Shown here in pieces: positions 1 through 11,740 of a stretch of DNA of 64,000 bases. The stretch's first letter is position 1. The number at the start of each line of letters is the position of its first letter. Location: assembly GCA_017354895.1 (NCBI GenBank), contig CP071493.1, forward strand, positions 5,704,001 through 5,768,000, in the 5' to 3' direction. The notes under the pieces are model-generated. The model ran no database searches, was not told the DNA's origin, and saw only the letters and a program-made list of their open reading frames with translations. This stretch comes from Podospora comata (taxonomy: Eukaryota; Ascomycota; Sordariomycetes; Sordariales; Podosporaceae). The translations under genes and the position numbers were made by a program.

Positions 1-1625
1 TTGCGGTTGAACTCATCGATACGCTTGACCTCACTGAAGTGCTTTTTTTTGGAATATGGCAGAGAGGTAACCAGACCATAGCTAGCTCGTGCAATTCGTT
101 TTCGAAGAATTCCTAGTGCTTGCTCAAGCAATAAACCCCGGACAACAACAAGCTGTGGATCGTCAATCCTTGGGAGTTGGGTTTCTCCTTTGCGCAAAGC
201 CCTTGTAGTTGAACGGTCGATGTGCTCTTTGACTTTGTTAAAAATGTAGGTGGAGCTACCTAAGCCCCCTGAAAGGATGATGTATTGCTACCAGACAAGT
301 TTATTAGCAATAGACATAACACTCGAGTATAAATAGCGTCTCACCACCGGCTCCTTGAACCCGCCCACAACTTCATCTAATGTACGCAGTATTCTGGCGA
401 CTTGGTCATCGAATAGCCCCCGAAACTCCTCCCTTTACACATCTAGAATCAGCACCAGTGTTTTCCGTGGACCATGTTGACAGATAAAAGAAAGTACCTG
501 AAGGTGTTGCTTACTTCATGAACTTCATAGCGCCACGCTCTATGTCTAGACCGTCACTGCGAATGTTTGGGTCTAAGCCAGGAACCACAATCTTGTAATC
601 TCTGTGATAAGCTGTCTCTCCAAACCTGTGCTTCACCGTTCGATAGTGGCGACTCTGCGATAGTGACAAAAGCTTGTTGAGCGGAAGCTTCGATTGCTCT
701 TCTGGGTGAGCCTTGAGCCGAATATTAATCAACCGCTGAAACTCCAAGTCAATCAGCCTGGAGCCGACACCAATTCCTGTCACAGATTGAATCTGTTCCA
801 TGGCCGGTGGTTTCGTCTTGGTAGTCCTGACAAGCGCAAGGTCAGTGGTGCCGCCCCCTGCGTCAATGGATAGAAGAGTGTCCCCGTTTTTGAAAGGCAG
901 CAGCGGCGAACCAGTGTTGCTGAGTGTTGCCACTGCGGCTGCCTCGGCTTCCGTCAAACCCAACATTACCCTATGCCTTTGAGCCGACCCAAACCCAGCA
1001 TCTTTGACGATCTTCAGAAAGTCGTCCAAAATCTTTTGTCCTCCAACCCCTTCCCATGTTGTTGGCACGCTGAAGACGAACTCAACTGAGAGGTTATCCC
1101 AGTCCTTCGCATTGTCCAAGCGGAGCGTGTCAGAGATACTTTTCTTCACGTGACAGTAAACATGGCTCAAGTAGTCGCAAATGAGGAGGTGAACTTCCTT
1201 CATAGTTGCAGGAGCCCATGAGAAATTTTGCCCAATGGTTTCCTTGTGGTAGTCGGGGTCGAGGCAAATTTTGAGGTATCTCCATTTGTCGTTCTCACTC
1301 ATATCCTCTTCCGCAGTCTCGGCAAAGTCCTCGCATTGGAAACCCCACTTGCGTACGCCCTGACCGTTAGGCTGTTTGAAAAGTTTCTTGGAGAGAACAG
1401 ATGGAACTTTCCGTTCGCTTCTTTCGCTGTACCCGGGCCAGTCACTGATGATTTGGTGGCGGGAATTTGGCTTCTTCACCTGCTGCCATCCGACTCCTGT
1501 TCAGAGGTTAGAGGCCCTTGTTGATTCTGAAATCAAGGGTTTGCGGGGAACATGAACTAACCAGTGAATGTGGTGCCATAGTCAACTGCAACAGTTATAT
1601 CAGGCAAGTCTCTGTTTGCTGCCAT
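1..1625 (-). CDS. Hsp70-like ATPase (HSPA12-type), 3' end outside window
   Basis: Predicted Hsp70/actin-fold ATPase of the divergent type common in filamentous fungi. My exons are 1562-1625, 515-1496, 345-432 and 287 down to the window edge. The introns at 1497-1561, 433-514 and 288-344 have GT/AG ends and keep frame. The start at 1625 opens with the phosphate-1 loop VAVDYGTTFTG (residues 12-22). The phosphate-2 motif DAGGGTTD lies near residues 233-240 and the adenosine motif LSGGLGSSTYIF sits just after the last intron. No canonical Hsp70 substrate-binding domain is seen before the sequence runs out. HSPA12-like proteins in fungi are poorly characterised; some lie near allorecognition genes, so a chaperone role is not assured. 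The family is secure, the function inferred. Confidence 0.85.
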
Positions 1626-2453
1626 AGCTACCTGATGAAAGCTGCAAGGACAATGATGCAATGATGCTCTGGGCTTTGACTGTGTGGCGAAAGAATATTA
1701 CGGCTGCGTAAAAGCAACTGAATGAATTGATGGAGGCTGAGGATAAAAGGGTTTGTTTACAATAAAAGGATAATAAAACACCAACGACAACCATGACAAA
1801 AGATGCACAATCGATTCCTATCCAACGGGTTTTTCTGTTCTTTTTGACCTCAGTATGTGACCATAGGGACCCAGGCTCCCTATCAACCAGCGGCTCGGTC
1901 AAGCCCAAGCTGAGGTGCAGATGAACAAAGAGAATGTCTTTGCAGGCGCCTGATTGAAGCCATCAGACCCATGATGGGGAAGTACTGTTCTACCGACACC
2001 CCCCCGTAAACCAAAACCTGAAAGGAAGACTGCGGTGTATCTAAGGTCAGGCCCTTGAAGATAAAAAAAAAGTTCTTGAGTATATTTGAAGGCCGAAAAG
2101 ATACCTAATAGAACTGTGTTCTCTTACCTACCTATCTTCAAAAGGCCTTATTGCTATCGTTCAGGGTCTTGCTCCAGTCTCCATTTTTTGGTCACGGCGG
2201 GGCTGAGCACAAAGAAGGTACCTGTACATGTCTCAACTTGGGCGATGTTTTTGATTGGGACAAGACAGAAAAATGCTTGGCAAGGGATGGGGACTCGGCT
2301 GCTGCCCATCTTCCTGGCCTTCTCTTTCTCCGCGTCTGGAAAATTTACTCTTACTCTTTTTTTGAGTGGGTTGGAAAATCTGCATTCCAAACTCTTTCGG
2401 CCACAAGGCCTGAATTATGACCCACCAACTACTCTCCATTTCTTTGAGTGGCA
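1626..2453. other. Intergenic, divergent upstream region
   Basis: About 0.8 kb between two divergently read genes. It holds short A-runs (near 2060) and T-rich stretches (2340-2365). Open frames here start at non-ATG codons or have no recognisable product. I see no gene. Confidence 0.5.
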
Positions 2454-3912
2454 ATGGCAACAGGGACAAGCCTAGCGACAGAATGGCTTCAAATCCCGAT
2501 TATAGGGAGCTCTACCCAAACTCCATCTTGTCCTAGTGCCATCTTCAATACCCCTTCCGCTGCAAATGTCACAGCGCATCTTCTAGTTCAAACTCCCATA
2601 ACTCTATCGCCAACAGCTCAGAACGCAGCTCCGCCTATGACTGTAACATGTATATACCCAATCGTTTACGGGTCGAACCTTGGAAATACGAACTCAACAT
2701 CCGACGCGATAACATCAATAGCATCGACGGCGCCTACAACAAACCAATCGACTGCTTCCTTGATTGCTCCCAGCACGATATCGACGGGTTCCAAAACCGA
2801 TCCAACATCATCAACGGTCCCCAACAACTCTTTCAACCACGCAATCGGGCGACCGTCGAGTGCAGAAATCATTGGTATTGCGCTGGGAAGCTTTGGCGCT
2901 GGGCTCTCTCTTGCAGGTTTCGTGTGGGGTCTTTTTTTTTTTTTGAGACGGAAACGAAGATCGAAGCCTGATAATCATCCAATTCTTCCCGACAAAGCAA
3001 CCTCCGAGACTCCAGTTTCTTTCCCCAGGCCACTCGAGGGGAAAACCACACACTCTTCGGTTCTTGCCGCAGGCCGCTCGCCTGGTCTCACACTTCACAG
3101 TTACCTGCTGGATGGCCCAGGGGACAGCGAGGTTGGCTCCGAGTTCCATGATCTTGAATTTCTGTTGAAGAGCCATGTTGAGGATTGCTACCATGAAAAG
3201 CCTGTGTCCTATGGCCTTGCTTCTATCAAGCAGTCACTCGAAGGGCTGGGTTTGGACGAGTGGACCCAGGAACAAATCGCCAAATCGTCTTTGGATCCCA
3301 GACAGCGCCATGCGGCCATTCGAAGCTTCATGTCACGCGTCATTTTTTCTGCCCTTGATATCCAAAGCATCTCTGGGCATTCTTTGCTTCCTCCCGAGGT
3401 CGTGGCATTCGTCAAGGCATTGCCTCCTACAGTGAAGTCTCAAAGCCCAGGGTCACCCAGTAGGTTCCGAGTCGCCCGCAGATGATTCAGACAGAAGCTA
3501 ACTGATGCCAGCGACCCAAGTGCTGGACATGTGGCGTCGATGTTCTGCTTTCCTCCTTCATGAGGACAGACAAGAAAGGACACTCTTGCCTCCCCCACAA
3601 GGCAGCCAATGGCAAGTGAAGGAACTGCAAAGGGCCCTTGATAAGTTCTTGGTGCATTTCCTTGATGAGCACACCCAGGTTCGACAGAATCAAGGCGAGG
3701 ATTTGAATGCAGTCATTCAAGAGTTTGTCAAGTTTGGCTACGCCGTCTTTTCCCACTCTTGTAGTTGGCGATATTCATTTGAAGCAGAGCACACCTGCTG
3801 GTCAAAAGGAATTGTGATAATGCCTGGACTTGAGAGGTTAACACGTCGGAATGGCGAAGTACTAGAAAAGCCCGAGGTGGTGGTTCCACCCCTGTTTGAG
3901 AACACTCGCTAA
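2454..3912 (+). CDS. Ser/Thr-rich single-pass membrane protein, unknown function
   Basis: Two exons, 2454-3459 and 3521-3912, joined by a 61-bp intron (donor GTAGGT, branch GCTAAC, acceptor AAG) give a 465-aa protein. Without splicing the frame would stop at 3485; with it, the downstream open frame joins in phase. Residues 1 to about 135 are Ser/Thr/Pro-rich and low in charge, like an O-glycosylated ectodomain. One hydrophobic segment near residues 140-165 (AEIIGIALGSFGAGLSLAGF onward) is followed by a basic RRKRRSK stop-transfer cluster. A cytosolic part of about 290 residues follows. This layout resembles fungal wall-stress or mucin-like sensors, but I see no WSC cysteine pattern and no clear signal peptide. 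The cytosolic region matches nothing I recognise. The upstream GTG at 2448 is unlikely to be the start. Confidence 0.7.
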
Positions 3913-5597
3913 TTGGCAACTACTTCTTCTTGACCCTGAATGTTCCTGTTCATTTCCCTCTCAACTTTCAGTTCGATAATTGCTCTTTTGTATATATATA
4001 TATATTGTTTAATTTGACGTTTTCTTCTGCACAAATGAAGTGTCTGCTTGTATTTGAGGCACGCACTCCCTCTGATGCAATGAAGGCTCATCAAACAGTG
4101 CATGCTGTACCTCCACAAAATTGGACCGTATCGGAGGGACTTTTGACCATGCTTCAAACTACACATATCCGATCAAATCGACGCTCCAGGTTTGGTGGCC
4201 TTAATGGGGCACAAACTTGCCTAGGATAGGGTAGGATGGAAGTTAAGGTACCCCATGTGCCCAGTACTTGTACAAAGGTGGAATCAGGCTCCGCTTACTC
4301 GATAGCAAGTGGCACACAACCAGTCCCTTTGAAATCCAACGTTAGCCTAGAAGATGACCATTTGCTTGGCTATCGGTTCTTTACAAACAAGCCGTCACAA
4401 TGTCGCAGTTAGCTGAACAGGACTCAAGCTTCAATATTGCTTCTCTTCTGCTCCTTTTAATCAGGAACAGACTCACACCAACCATAAATTCCTTAACCCA
4501 ACAAGGTACCAATCGCAGTTGTTGCCAAGAACCTTAAACTGGTCTCATGTGCAACGAGCGATTTGCCTTTATTGATGTTCGCTGGTTGGATAGGTAGTCT
4601 GGGTTCCCAAGACACTCCAGTCAAGCCACGGCGCATATCTTAGGCACCCAGTTCACAGTACCGCGAAAAGTCCCGCCAAGGGGTGGATGTTTGTCCCACC
4701 TAAGACATACTGGCAATGTGCTTTTTCTTCAGCTCAGAGCCTTATCCAAGGTTTGATAGTGCTGCAAATGTAAATACCTGTCTACACTCAAAGTCCATCT
4801 TCCATTGATAGTTTCCATTCTATTTGGCTATTTCTATATATACCCAAGGTGCTCTGAAAACGCTAAGAATGGATTCCATAGTCTCTATTCATTGATATGG
4901 AACCACTTCGAATGGAGGGAACTGATTCAAAATCTCATGCTCTGTTTACCGCTTCGTTGTACTATTCATATTGCAGAAGGCTGGCGGCACTTGGAAAACT
5001 CTAACCCTGGTCTCAACTTCGTGCGTGCAGTCGCAAGCCACATGCGCTTCGTTCGTCACATTACCTAACAGAACATGTCGAAATCACAAAATCCCACATT
5101 CTGTGCTTCTGGACCAGCCAAGGTACCCACCTAGGTGGCTTGATGCACAATCGCGTGTCCCAATCCCAGGCCGCAACCAGTGTCTAGCCGGTCCAACTGA
5201 AACAATCAAGGACGGGTAGGTACCTAAGCAGCTTGCTGTACCCCTGCCTTAATCAAGCCTCTTGTGTGTGAGAGAGCCATCCGGCTGCGCAACATGAAGG
5301 TGAGAGGCTGCCCCAGGCTTCAACCGCAGTAGGGATATCATTTTTAGAAACTGTTCACGTCCCGTGGCTCCTGGTTCCAATTCATCATCACTCCATTGGC
5401 TATTTAGTCAAATCTCCTTTCTTCCATCTGACAGATACCTACCTAGGTATTTAAGCAATTGCCTTGGAGCTTCCGCTGCCAACATTGGTGTCAGAAACCT
5501 TTTCATTAGCAAGGACCACGCCATACTCACACAGTCACTCATCAGTTGACATCCTGCCTGAGCCATTTTCTCATACCTTCTTCTCTCGGTCATAACC
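3913..5597. other. Intergenic, gene-poor 1.7 kb
   Basis: No convincing coding region. It includes an AT dinucleotide run near 3990-4005 and several CCTAGG-centred palindromes (for example near 5127 and 5445) together with the related GGTACC-type word around 5220. Open frames are short and unrecognised. Confidence 0.5.
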
Positions 5598-6197
5598 ATG
5601 CCCGAACCTCTCACAATCGCTGCTGGCGGTGCCGGGGTTCTGAAAGTTGCTGGCGAAGCAGCGCGCAGCGTGGTCGCTCTCAGTCGCGCACCAGAGGAGG
5701 TGGATGGCGCCGCCAATGACGTCCAGGCTTGTCAGGACAAAGTGAACGAGCTTATCAAGCTCCGCAGCAAGCACATAAATTTCCTCGAAAAAGATCCAGA
5801 TCATCTCAAAGCTGTGGACTCGGCTATCGACAATGCCCGTGCAGCCCTTCAAGAAGCCAAGCCAGTGGTTGAACGCAACACAACTAGAGCAAACAGAGTC
5901 GGAAGAATCAGCATCAGCCGCCTCATACGCCCCATTCAATGGAACATCAAAGACCGCGAGACATACAAACTCCGGTGGGAAGCTATGCGACGGACTGACT
6001 GCGAAGTCCAGGTCCAGATCACCAGGCTGACGACTTACCAAGATGTTATGGTCGGGATACGCAACTCCCGGAATGAAGAGGAGGAAGATAGCCACTCGGA
6101 GGAGGAATACTTGAATGCTAAGCGGGCTCAGAGGGTAAAGGGTCTTGCGGCCTTGGGTCCGGTGATTCATGAGGCGGAGGTTACCCCGACCCCCTGA
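5598..6197 (+). CDS. Stand-alone HeLo-like / fungal STAND N-terminal domain protein
   Basis: Intronless 199-aa protein from the ATG at 5598. The opening MPEPLTIAAGGAGVLKVAGE follows the pattern of the N-terminal domain found on fungal NACHT/NB-ARC (STAND) proteins: M-x-(D/E)-P-L-(S/T)-I-A, a glycine-rich helix, then long amphipathic helices. Here the domain stands alone with no nucleotide-binding or repeat region after it. The C-terminal half is highly charged (EEEEDSHSEEEY near residues 160-171). In NLR proteins such domains are signalling or membrane-active effectors. A free-standing copy could be a partner or regulator, or simply a helical protein of another kind. The resemblance rests on the N-terminal 50 residues, so the family call is tentative. 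Confidence 0.5.
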   Translation: MPEPLTIAAGGAGVLKVAGEAARSVVALSRAPEEVDGAANDVQACQDKVNELIKLRSKHINFLEKDPDHLKAVDSAIDNARAALQEAKPVVERNTTRANRVGRISISRLIRPIQWNIKDRETYKLRWEAMRRTDCEVQVQITRLTTYQDVMVGIRNSRNEEEEDSHSEEEYLNAKRAQRVKGLAALGPVIHEAEVTPTP

Positions 6198-7084
6198 TTC
6201 GGAATTTCGTCTTGAAGTCGAGTTCGAATCAACATCATGATCTTTTCAAACCTTCCTTGCAAGTCCCCCTCCACGGCGCAGCTACTCAATACATATATGC
6301 AGATGGTGTCAAGAAGGGTTCCACACATTCACCAGCCAAACTGGCTTAACTATTTACCTAGTCTTTCGCATAGAAATCCTGAACATACTCACTTCCTCCT
6401 ACTATAGTCAGGTGTGGCTGGCATTACCTTCGGAGACCTAGTTACTATAATTTCGCCAGCCAGGTATCTTCCAAGGTCTATCTATTTCCCAGACCCAAAG
6501 GTCTTGCAATGCACTTCGGATATATATTTCACTTTTTCGAGGACATTATACCTTGTGAAAGCTACCATCTTTCCAAATATACATCACCATTCTCAATCCA
6601 TCCGTGGAATAGGTCTCATTCCATGGTTTTCTGTTTTAGTTTGGATAGAGTAGATCTCTCAACCTGTCGCTTTTCTTCCCTTACTTTTTTCTCGGAAGTT
6701 ATGCTGGAAGTCGCCTGCCCCATGAAGATATAGCGAACGAAATTGAAATGCATATGTGCTTACTGGTATAACGCAGCGATACATCGCTTTTTACTCTCCC
6801 CCAATCACACACAGACACCTTCCTGGCCTTCAACACAACCCTCCAAGACCTCTCCAAGCTCCCTCGTGCTCAACCCGATGGCTTCAACCACAGGAGACTC
6901 CCCTTCCGTAAACACGACCCACTCCAAAAGCATTAGCTCATGATAACAAGAGGAATTCAACGCAGTATTCCTAGAAAAGAGGCATTATTTCATCCCCGAT
7001 GTTCGTTCCCCACGTTTTGTTTGCCCCCTTTTCAAATCTCCACTTACCCCTTTCCAATCTCCACTTTCCCCCTGAACAGTCACC
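6198..7084. other. Intergenic, possible further pseudogene remnant
   Basis: No intact gene. The stretch 6800-6950 may be an earlier, more decayed part of the flavin monooxygenase remnant that follows, but I cannot align it with confidence. Confidence 0.4.
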
Positions 7085-7480
7085 ATGACAAACACCTCTA
7101 ACGCTCCCTCTAAGATCCCCTATGTCCCCAGTCCCAAAGAATACACCCTCGCTTTTCCTGACAAAATCCAGCACTGCAAAGCCTTCCAATCTGTCTCTCC
7201 CTACAAAAACACACGCGTTCTAATGATAAGTGACTCCACCTCCGGACACGATCTGTCCATCTCTTTGTTACCCGTGGCTGCATACCCCCTGAACATCTCC
7301 CCTCCCACTGGAACGGTACCCTACCACCCGATTACATCGTCTAGAAGCCAACAATCTCCTCTTATCATCCTAATACCAACAAAATCACCTTCTGCGACGA
7401 CACCCACCTCGACCAAAACAACATAGACGTGGTGGTTTACTGCACTGGATACCAACCTTCCCTTTCCTTCTGACACCACC
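7085..7480 (+). pseudogene. Decayed flavin-containing monooxygenase fragment
   Basis: A remnant of an FMO-type enzyme (FAD- and NADPH-dependent N/S-oxygenation). The first frame gives KIPYVPSPKEY, then FPDKIQHCKAFQ and RVLMISDSTSGHDLS. This matches the order in fungal FMOs: Y-V-P loop, F/Y-P-(G/D)-K-x-x-H, then the NADPH-binding fold with S-x-S-G-H-D. Downstream, in a different frame (about 7390-7470), DVVVYCTGYQPSLSF matches the C-terminal FMO motif D-V-V-(I/V)-x-C-T-G-Y. The two parts are out of frame, stops intervene, and the N-terminal FAD-binding half is absent or unrecognisable, so this is a broken host gene. It abuts the 3' end of the HET gene (stop at 7554, opposite strand). I see no transposon ends beside it. 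Confidence 0.7.
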
Positions 7481-7553
7481 TGGCTTATGGCCACATAACA
7501 AGCGCTCGAAGCAGATTAAAAAAGCTTGGTATTGAATTGGGTTCTATCTAACG

Positions 7554-9839
7554 TCACCGAAGAAACACTGGAGCAAGAAAAGACCTATCCGCAGGCAAAC
7601 CTACCCCATCCATAGCCCCATGAACATAAGCATCCCCTATCAGATTATACAGTCCCCGATGCAACTCATTGCAGACGCTATCTCCTTGTCTCATCATCTG
7701 TTTGGCTTCTTCACCAGCCTGGTAGAACACCCGGTCTTCGGGCCGCTTGATCAACGTCTCAACCACTCTATGGCTGCACCCTACCTCTTGTGTTGAAGGT
7801 CGCAATATCAGCGGTACCCGGCTCCCCGACACAACAGAAACCCTATCACCACTGCTTACGCCGCGAGGGCCAGTCCCGATGTAGCCCTTATCCGTGATAA
7901 AGAACTTCCTATCACTGCACGCAAACCTGACGGCGTAGTGGAATGCGTTCCTCTTTTCAGACTCCACCTCCTTCTCAGTCATCCCATGCTTGGCATTGAA
8001 GACCGGCTCCTGCAGGTGATCACCAACGATTGATGTCGTTCTTCTATGGTGAAAGTCGACGCTTCGCCATTTGGCGTATGCTGACGACACATCGTCCCCA
8101 GCGAGGGATATTCCAGCATGGGTGTATTCAATGTTTCCGCAGATAGTGCGCCAAAAGGCATTGCCAACGGTTCCTCCACCGGCATATGGTCGATTGTCGT
8201 CTCCTAGGACCTCGGCGACTAGCTCTTCCCAACTCTTCACGACCTCTCGCCATCGTCTGGCACCACCGTCTCTGCCGTGATGGGAGTTGACTACTTCGTC
8301 GCAGACCCAGTGGATCCGATCGAGCTCAACTCCTTCTACCTCTAATAGGAGCCGGCCGTGAAGACGAACCTGGCCGGGGGGCAGGTGGCTTGAGGCATCA
8401 TAGAATCCTTGTGTTTCAAGGCGGATGTTTTCGGTGGCACTTGGTCTGTAACTCCTAAGAGGGATATTAGTGCAAATTTTCACAGCAATACCATTATAGA
8501 TCGAAGGGCTTCCTACCAGTCTATCACCCAGGAGGGATGCCCTGGATGGGTGAGCCGTGGGTCGCCGTCACTTGTGGCGTTTGGTGTGCCACACAGAACC
8601 TCAAGCGACTGCATGTTTTTGATGACTGTGATAGACACCTGCCAGTAAACATTTGTCACGTCAAGGTTGTAGTCGGGAGCAATCTTGTGTTGGCCACCCC
8701 AATACTGGACCATGCCGATGAGTGCATACACCTTATCTCTGGGGTCTGTTGCATTCCGTATCCTGAACTGTCGGAGCAGAGGAAGCAGTGAAACGAGCTT
8801 TGATGGGTTTCGCCAGTCCTGTCGGATGATCTCGATATCTCTTACTTGCCGTGCAAATTGTGCCAATAATGATACGTATCCGTAGGCCGAGTCGATGTTT
8901 GTAGAAAGCTGGCCGTTCATATATGACGCCGCTGCTTTCGTGATCATGTTCCATGGACATGATAGAGTGGCATAGTAGCAGGTAGCCTTGGCTGCCACCA
9001 CTGTCTCTTGAAGAACCCATGATCTTTGCCACTGCCAGCACAGAGTTAGCTCAAATAATCCTTCTCGTGACTGAACAGTGGAGTTGTACCCATGCTTGAT
9101 CCATTATCGCCTGGATACCATTCAAAATGCAGGAAGACTGCCCAAAAGGGGAGCTGATATGCGGAGTAACTGAAGCCGGTATTCCAAGCGATAGTAGCCA
9201 TAAAACACAAAAGCCACCGAATATGTATTGTCGTTTGCAATCAGATCGGCGGAGAAATTCTAGCCAGAAGACTCGATTGGTCTCTTCGTTATCCGTCCAG
9301 TCAAGCGATGTCAGGCCTAAGGAAAGCATGAAGTCCTCTGCCAAATCGTCATCGTCCCGTTTGCTCCCAAGCCAGATCGCCACTTCTTCAGCCTGTTGGT
9401 ATATTCGCCGCATTATGCCCACTTGGTGGCCTCTTTCGTCGGGATCATTTTGATTTATACAGACAGCATCCACCCAGATATTTACTACCCTGTCTTTACT
9501 TCGCAATCTCTGGAGGGCAGCGTATAGGTTAGGACTGACGGGTATGGGCACATTGTTGCATCTTATCCACATTGTTGATGGCGATGATCCCGAATTTGAA
9601 CTGCCAAGAGTATTGTCCCAGGCATATGAAAGCGCTTTGTATGGCGGTGCGTTGTTAAGAGGAAGTTCTTCCAGGCTACAGGTGATTGCTTGATCCAGAA
9701 TCCCGGGGTGTAATCGCATGAGCCGGAAGTTGGTGCTTCCCTGCCCCGCAAGAGACCCGTAGAGCGGTGCGTGTCTTAAACCGGGTTTGCGATGGAGTGT
9801 TCTTGGAACTCGTATTGACCTTCTCTTAGTAGCCGACAT
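7554..9839 (-). CDS. Heterokaryon incompatibility (HET) domain protein
   Basis: Three exons, 9090-9839, 8517-9031 and 7554-8454, make 721 aa. Intron 1 (9032-9089, donor GTACAA, branch GCTAAC) restores the conserved WQRSWVLQE at its 3' side. Intron 2 (8455-8516, donor GTAGGA) splits a Trp codon. HET domain landmarks appear in order: YKALSYAW (residues 67-74), IWVDAVCINQ (121-130), MRRIYQQAEEVAIWLG (143-158) and WQRSWVLQE (from 251). The later DPRDKVYALIGM motif follows, as usual in HET proteins. No NACHT, WD40 or TPR region is seen after it. HET domains trigger cell death on fusion of unlike hyphae in some fungi, but many copies have no known role. The gene is intact and large for a HET-only protein. 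Confidence 0.93.
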
Positions 9840-10468
9840 CTTGAAAAGAATGAGTGGGTAGTTGTGGTTGTAAATGTCGGAGGTGCGAGAGCATCAGAAG
9901 GTGAGGGTTGTCAAAGGTCTATCTATCCCCGGCCGGGATGGATGTGCTCCGCCCCAACCCCACATGCAGGCTCAGAGGCTGAGCACACAAAGCTGTCCCT
10001 CTTTGATAGGGCAGTAGTTGAGCGCACATTGTCCAGAAACAAGACTTTGACAAGTCCCCTTTTCTTGCAGAAAGATAGCCAGCCTTCCGCATAGCCCGAG
10101 ATGTTGAAGCTCTCAAGTCCTCGCCGTGTAAGGTGAGCGTTCGGTGTGCAGCCAATCGTACCCCTGACAGTCAACCACCACTCATATACTGCCACCTTTT
10201 AGGGCTGACCCACCATCTTGGGCGTCAACGACAACGTGGAAAAAGGAGCCAAAGCAGGTCGCCTTGGAAGAGGACCGTGATTGTCCAATGAGGATAATAC
10301 ATATGTGATGTGAGAAATGCTCAAGTAGGCGCGTGAAGAGTCACCTGGAACACGCCAGATTAGCAGTCCCTTGTAGCGTTGTCCTTCATAAAAAGAGATC
10401 TCTTCTTTCTCGATATTTCATTCTCTCTGCCATCCACTTATCAAGTGTTAGTTTCATGTTGTATCAAG
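9840..10468. other. Intergenic, divergent upstream region
   Basis: A 0.6-kb gap between the HET gene and the RING-IBR gene, which point away from each other. It probably carries both promoters. No gene recognised. Confidence 0.5.
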
Positions 10469-11740
10469 ATGTTTTGGCATAAGTCATCGCCAGCTCTCAA
10501 GATGGGAATCCTTGGGCCCGGGACCGGCACTGCGAAAAAGCTTCCCTCGGTCAACTTACTGGGCACGCCTCCTGATACCCCTGAGTCGAGTCCTGCCCCG
10601 GATTTGCAGCCTATGACCACCCCCAAACTGCGGAGGGCTCTCCTCCAGCAACCACTACTCACACCCCCAGACACTGGGCTTGCGCTCAATGTCCCGAAAG
10701 CTTATGAGTTTGGATCCTTCATGGATGTCACAACACCTCCAGAAGTTGAAGAAACACCTGCGACCCCGACAACAGAAGACGGGCCAGAAAGTCCCACCTC
10801 CCAGCTTACCCAAGAAGCCTCGAGGTTTTGGGGAGAAGACTTCTCAGACACAGCCTCAACAGTTCTCACAACACCATCCGAAGCTCCCTTCACCCCCTCA
10901 AAATCAGGATACCGCTATCCACACCACGTCGACGACCTAATCTTCGACTGCGAAGACTCCCCCGAGACCCCAGACACTCAACTAGCCCAAGAAGCCTCCC
11001 GCTTCTGGGACGACACCCCCGACACCCCCTTCACAGCCCCGTCCTCAGCACCATCCCTAGCAGGAACCCCATCAAAACCTCTCCCAGGAAAAACCCGCCA
11101 CTTGCTGCCCAGACAACCCGGCCTCAAAACCCCCCTCCCATGCAACAACTGCGGCTCTCTAATCTCACCCAACCACCAACACCCCTTCCAATGCACCCAT
11201 CTCCTCTGTCCCACCTGCACGAGGCAAACCCTCATCACCTCTCTCATCTCCAAACCCTTCGTCCCAGCAGCCTGTCCTTGCTCTGCCTCGACCCCGATCC
11301 CGAAATCCATCCTCCGACAATCAGTAACCTACCTCCAATTCATGGCCTACGCCGACAAACTCACCGAAAACTCCATTCCTGCCGACCAGAGGTTGTACTG
11401 CCACAACTCCCAATGCAAAAGATTCATCAACCCGAAGCTGGACGTGAAAAAGGGAGGGAAAGTAGGGACGTGTGGACATTGTGGGGGAAATACGTGCAAG
11501 AGGTGTGGGCAGAAGGGGCATATGTTTGGGGTTAGTCAGCAGACTTGTAAGTTATCTACCTCGACGAGGAGAAAGAAGGAGAGGATGAGAGGCTGACTGG
11601 TTTGAGGTGAAGTGATGGAAGGGAAGAGGGTTGCTAAGAGGGGAGGTGGGAGTAGGAGGGAGAGGAAGAGGAAGGTTAGAAGTGAGGGGAAGGGTGGGAT
11701 GTGTCCGGGGGTTAAAGGGGTTGGTGAGGTTTGGGTGTGA
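10469..11740 (+). CDS. RING-IBR protein lacking RING2
   Basis: I predict exons 10469-11546 and 11607-11740 (donor GTAAGT, branch GCTGAC, acceptor GAG), giving 403 aa; unspliced, the frame ends at 11596. Residues 1-220 are low-complexity and Pro/Thr-rich, with repeated TPPDTP and a QLxQEASRFW element occurring twice. A RING-like Cys pattern follows (CNNCG, then FQCTHLLCPTC and CPC), then an IBR-like segment (LYCHNSQCKRF, CGHCGGNTCKRCGQKGH, QTC). The C-terminus is basic and no RING2 with its catalytic Cys is present. It resembles the complete RBR protein at 16.4-17.3 kb in layout. Without RING2 it could not use the RBR thioester mechanism and might be a decoy, adaptor or decaying paralog. The 3' exon is less sure than the rest. 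Confidence 0.75.

Noticed and set aside
6210-6235. GTTCGAATC word like a tRNA B box
   Set aside because: No matching A box, acceptor stem or anticodon stem could be found around it.
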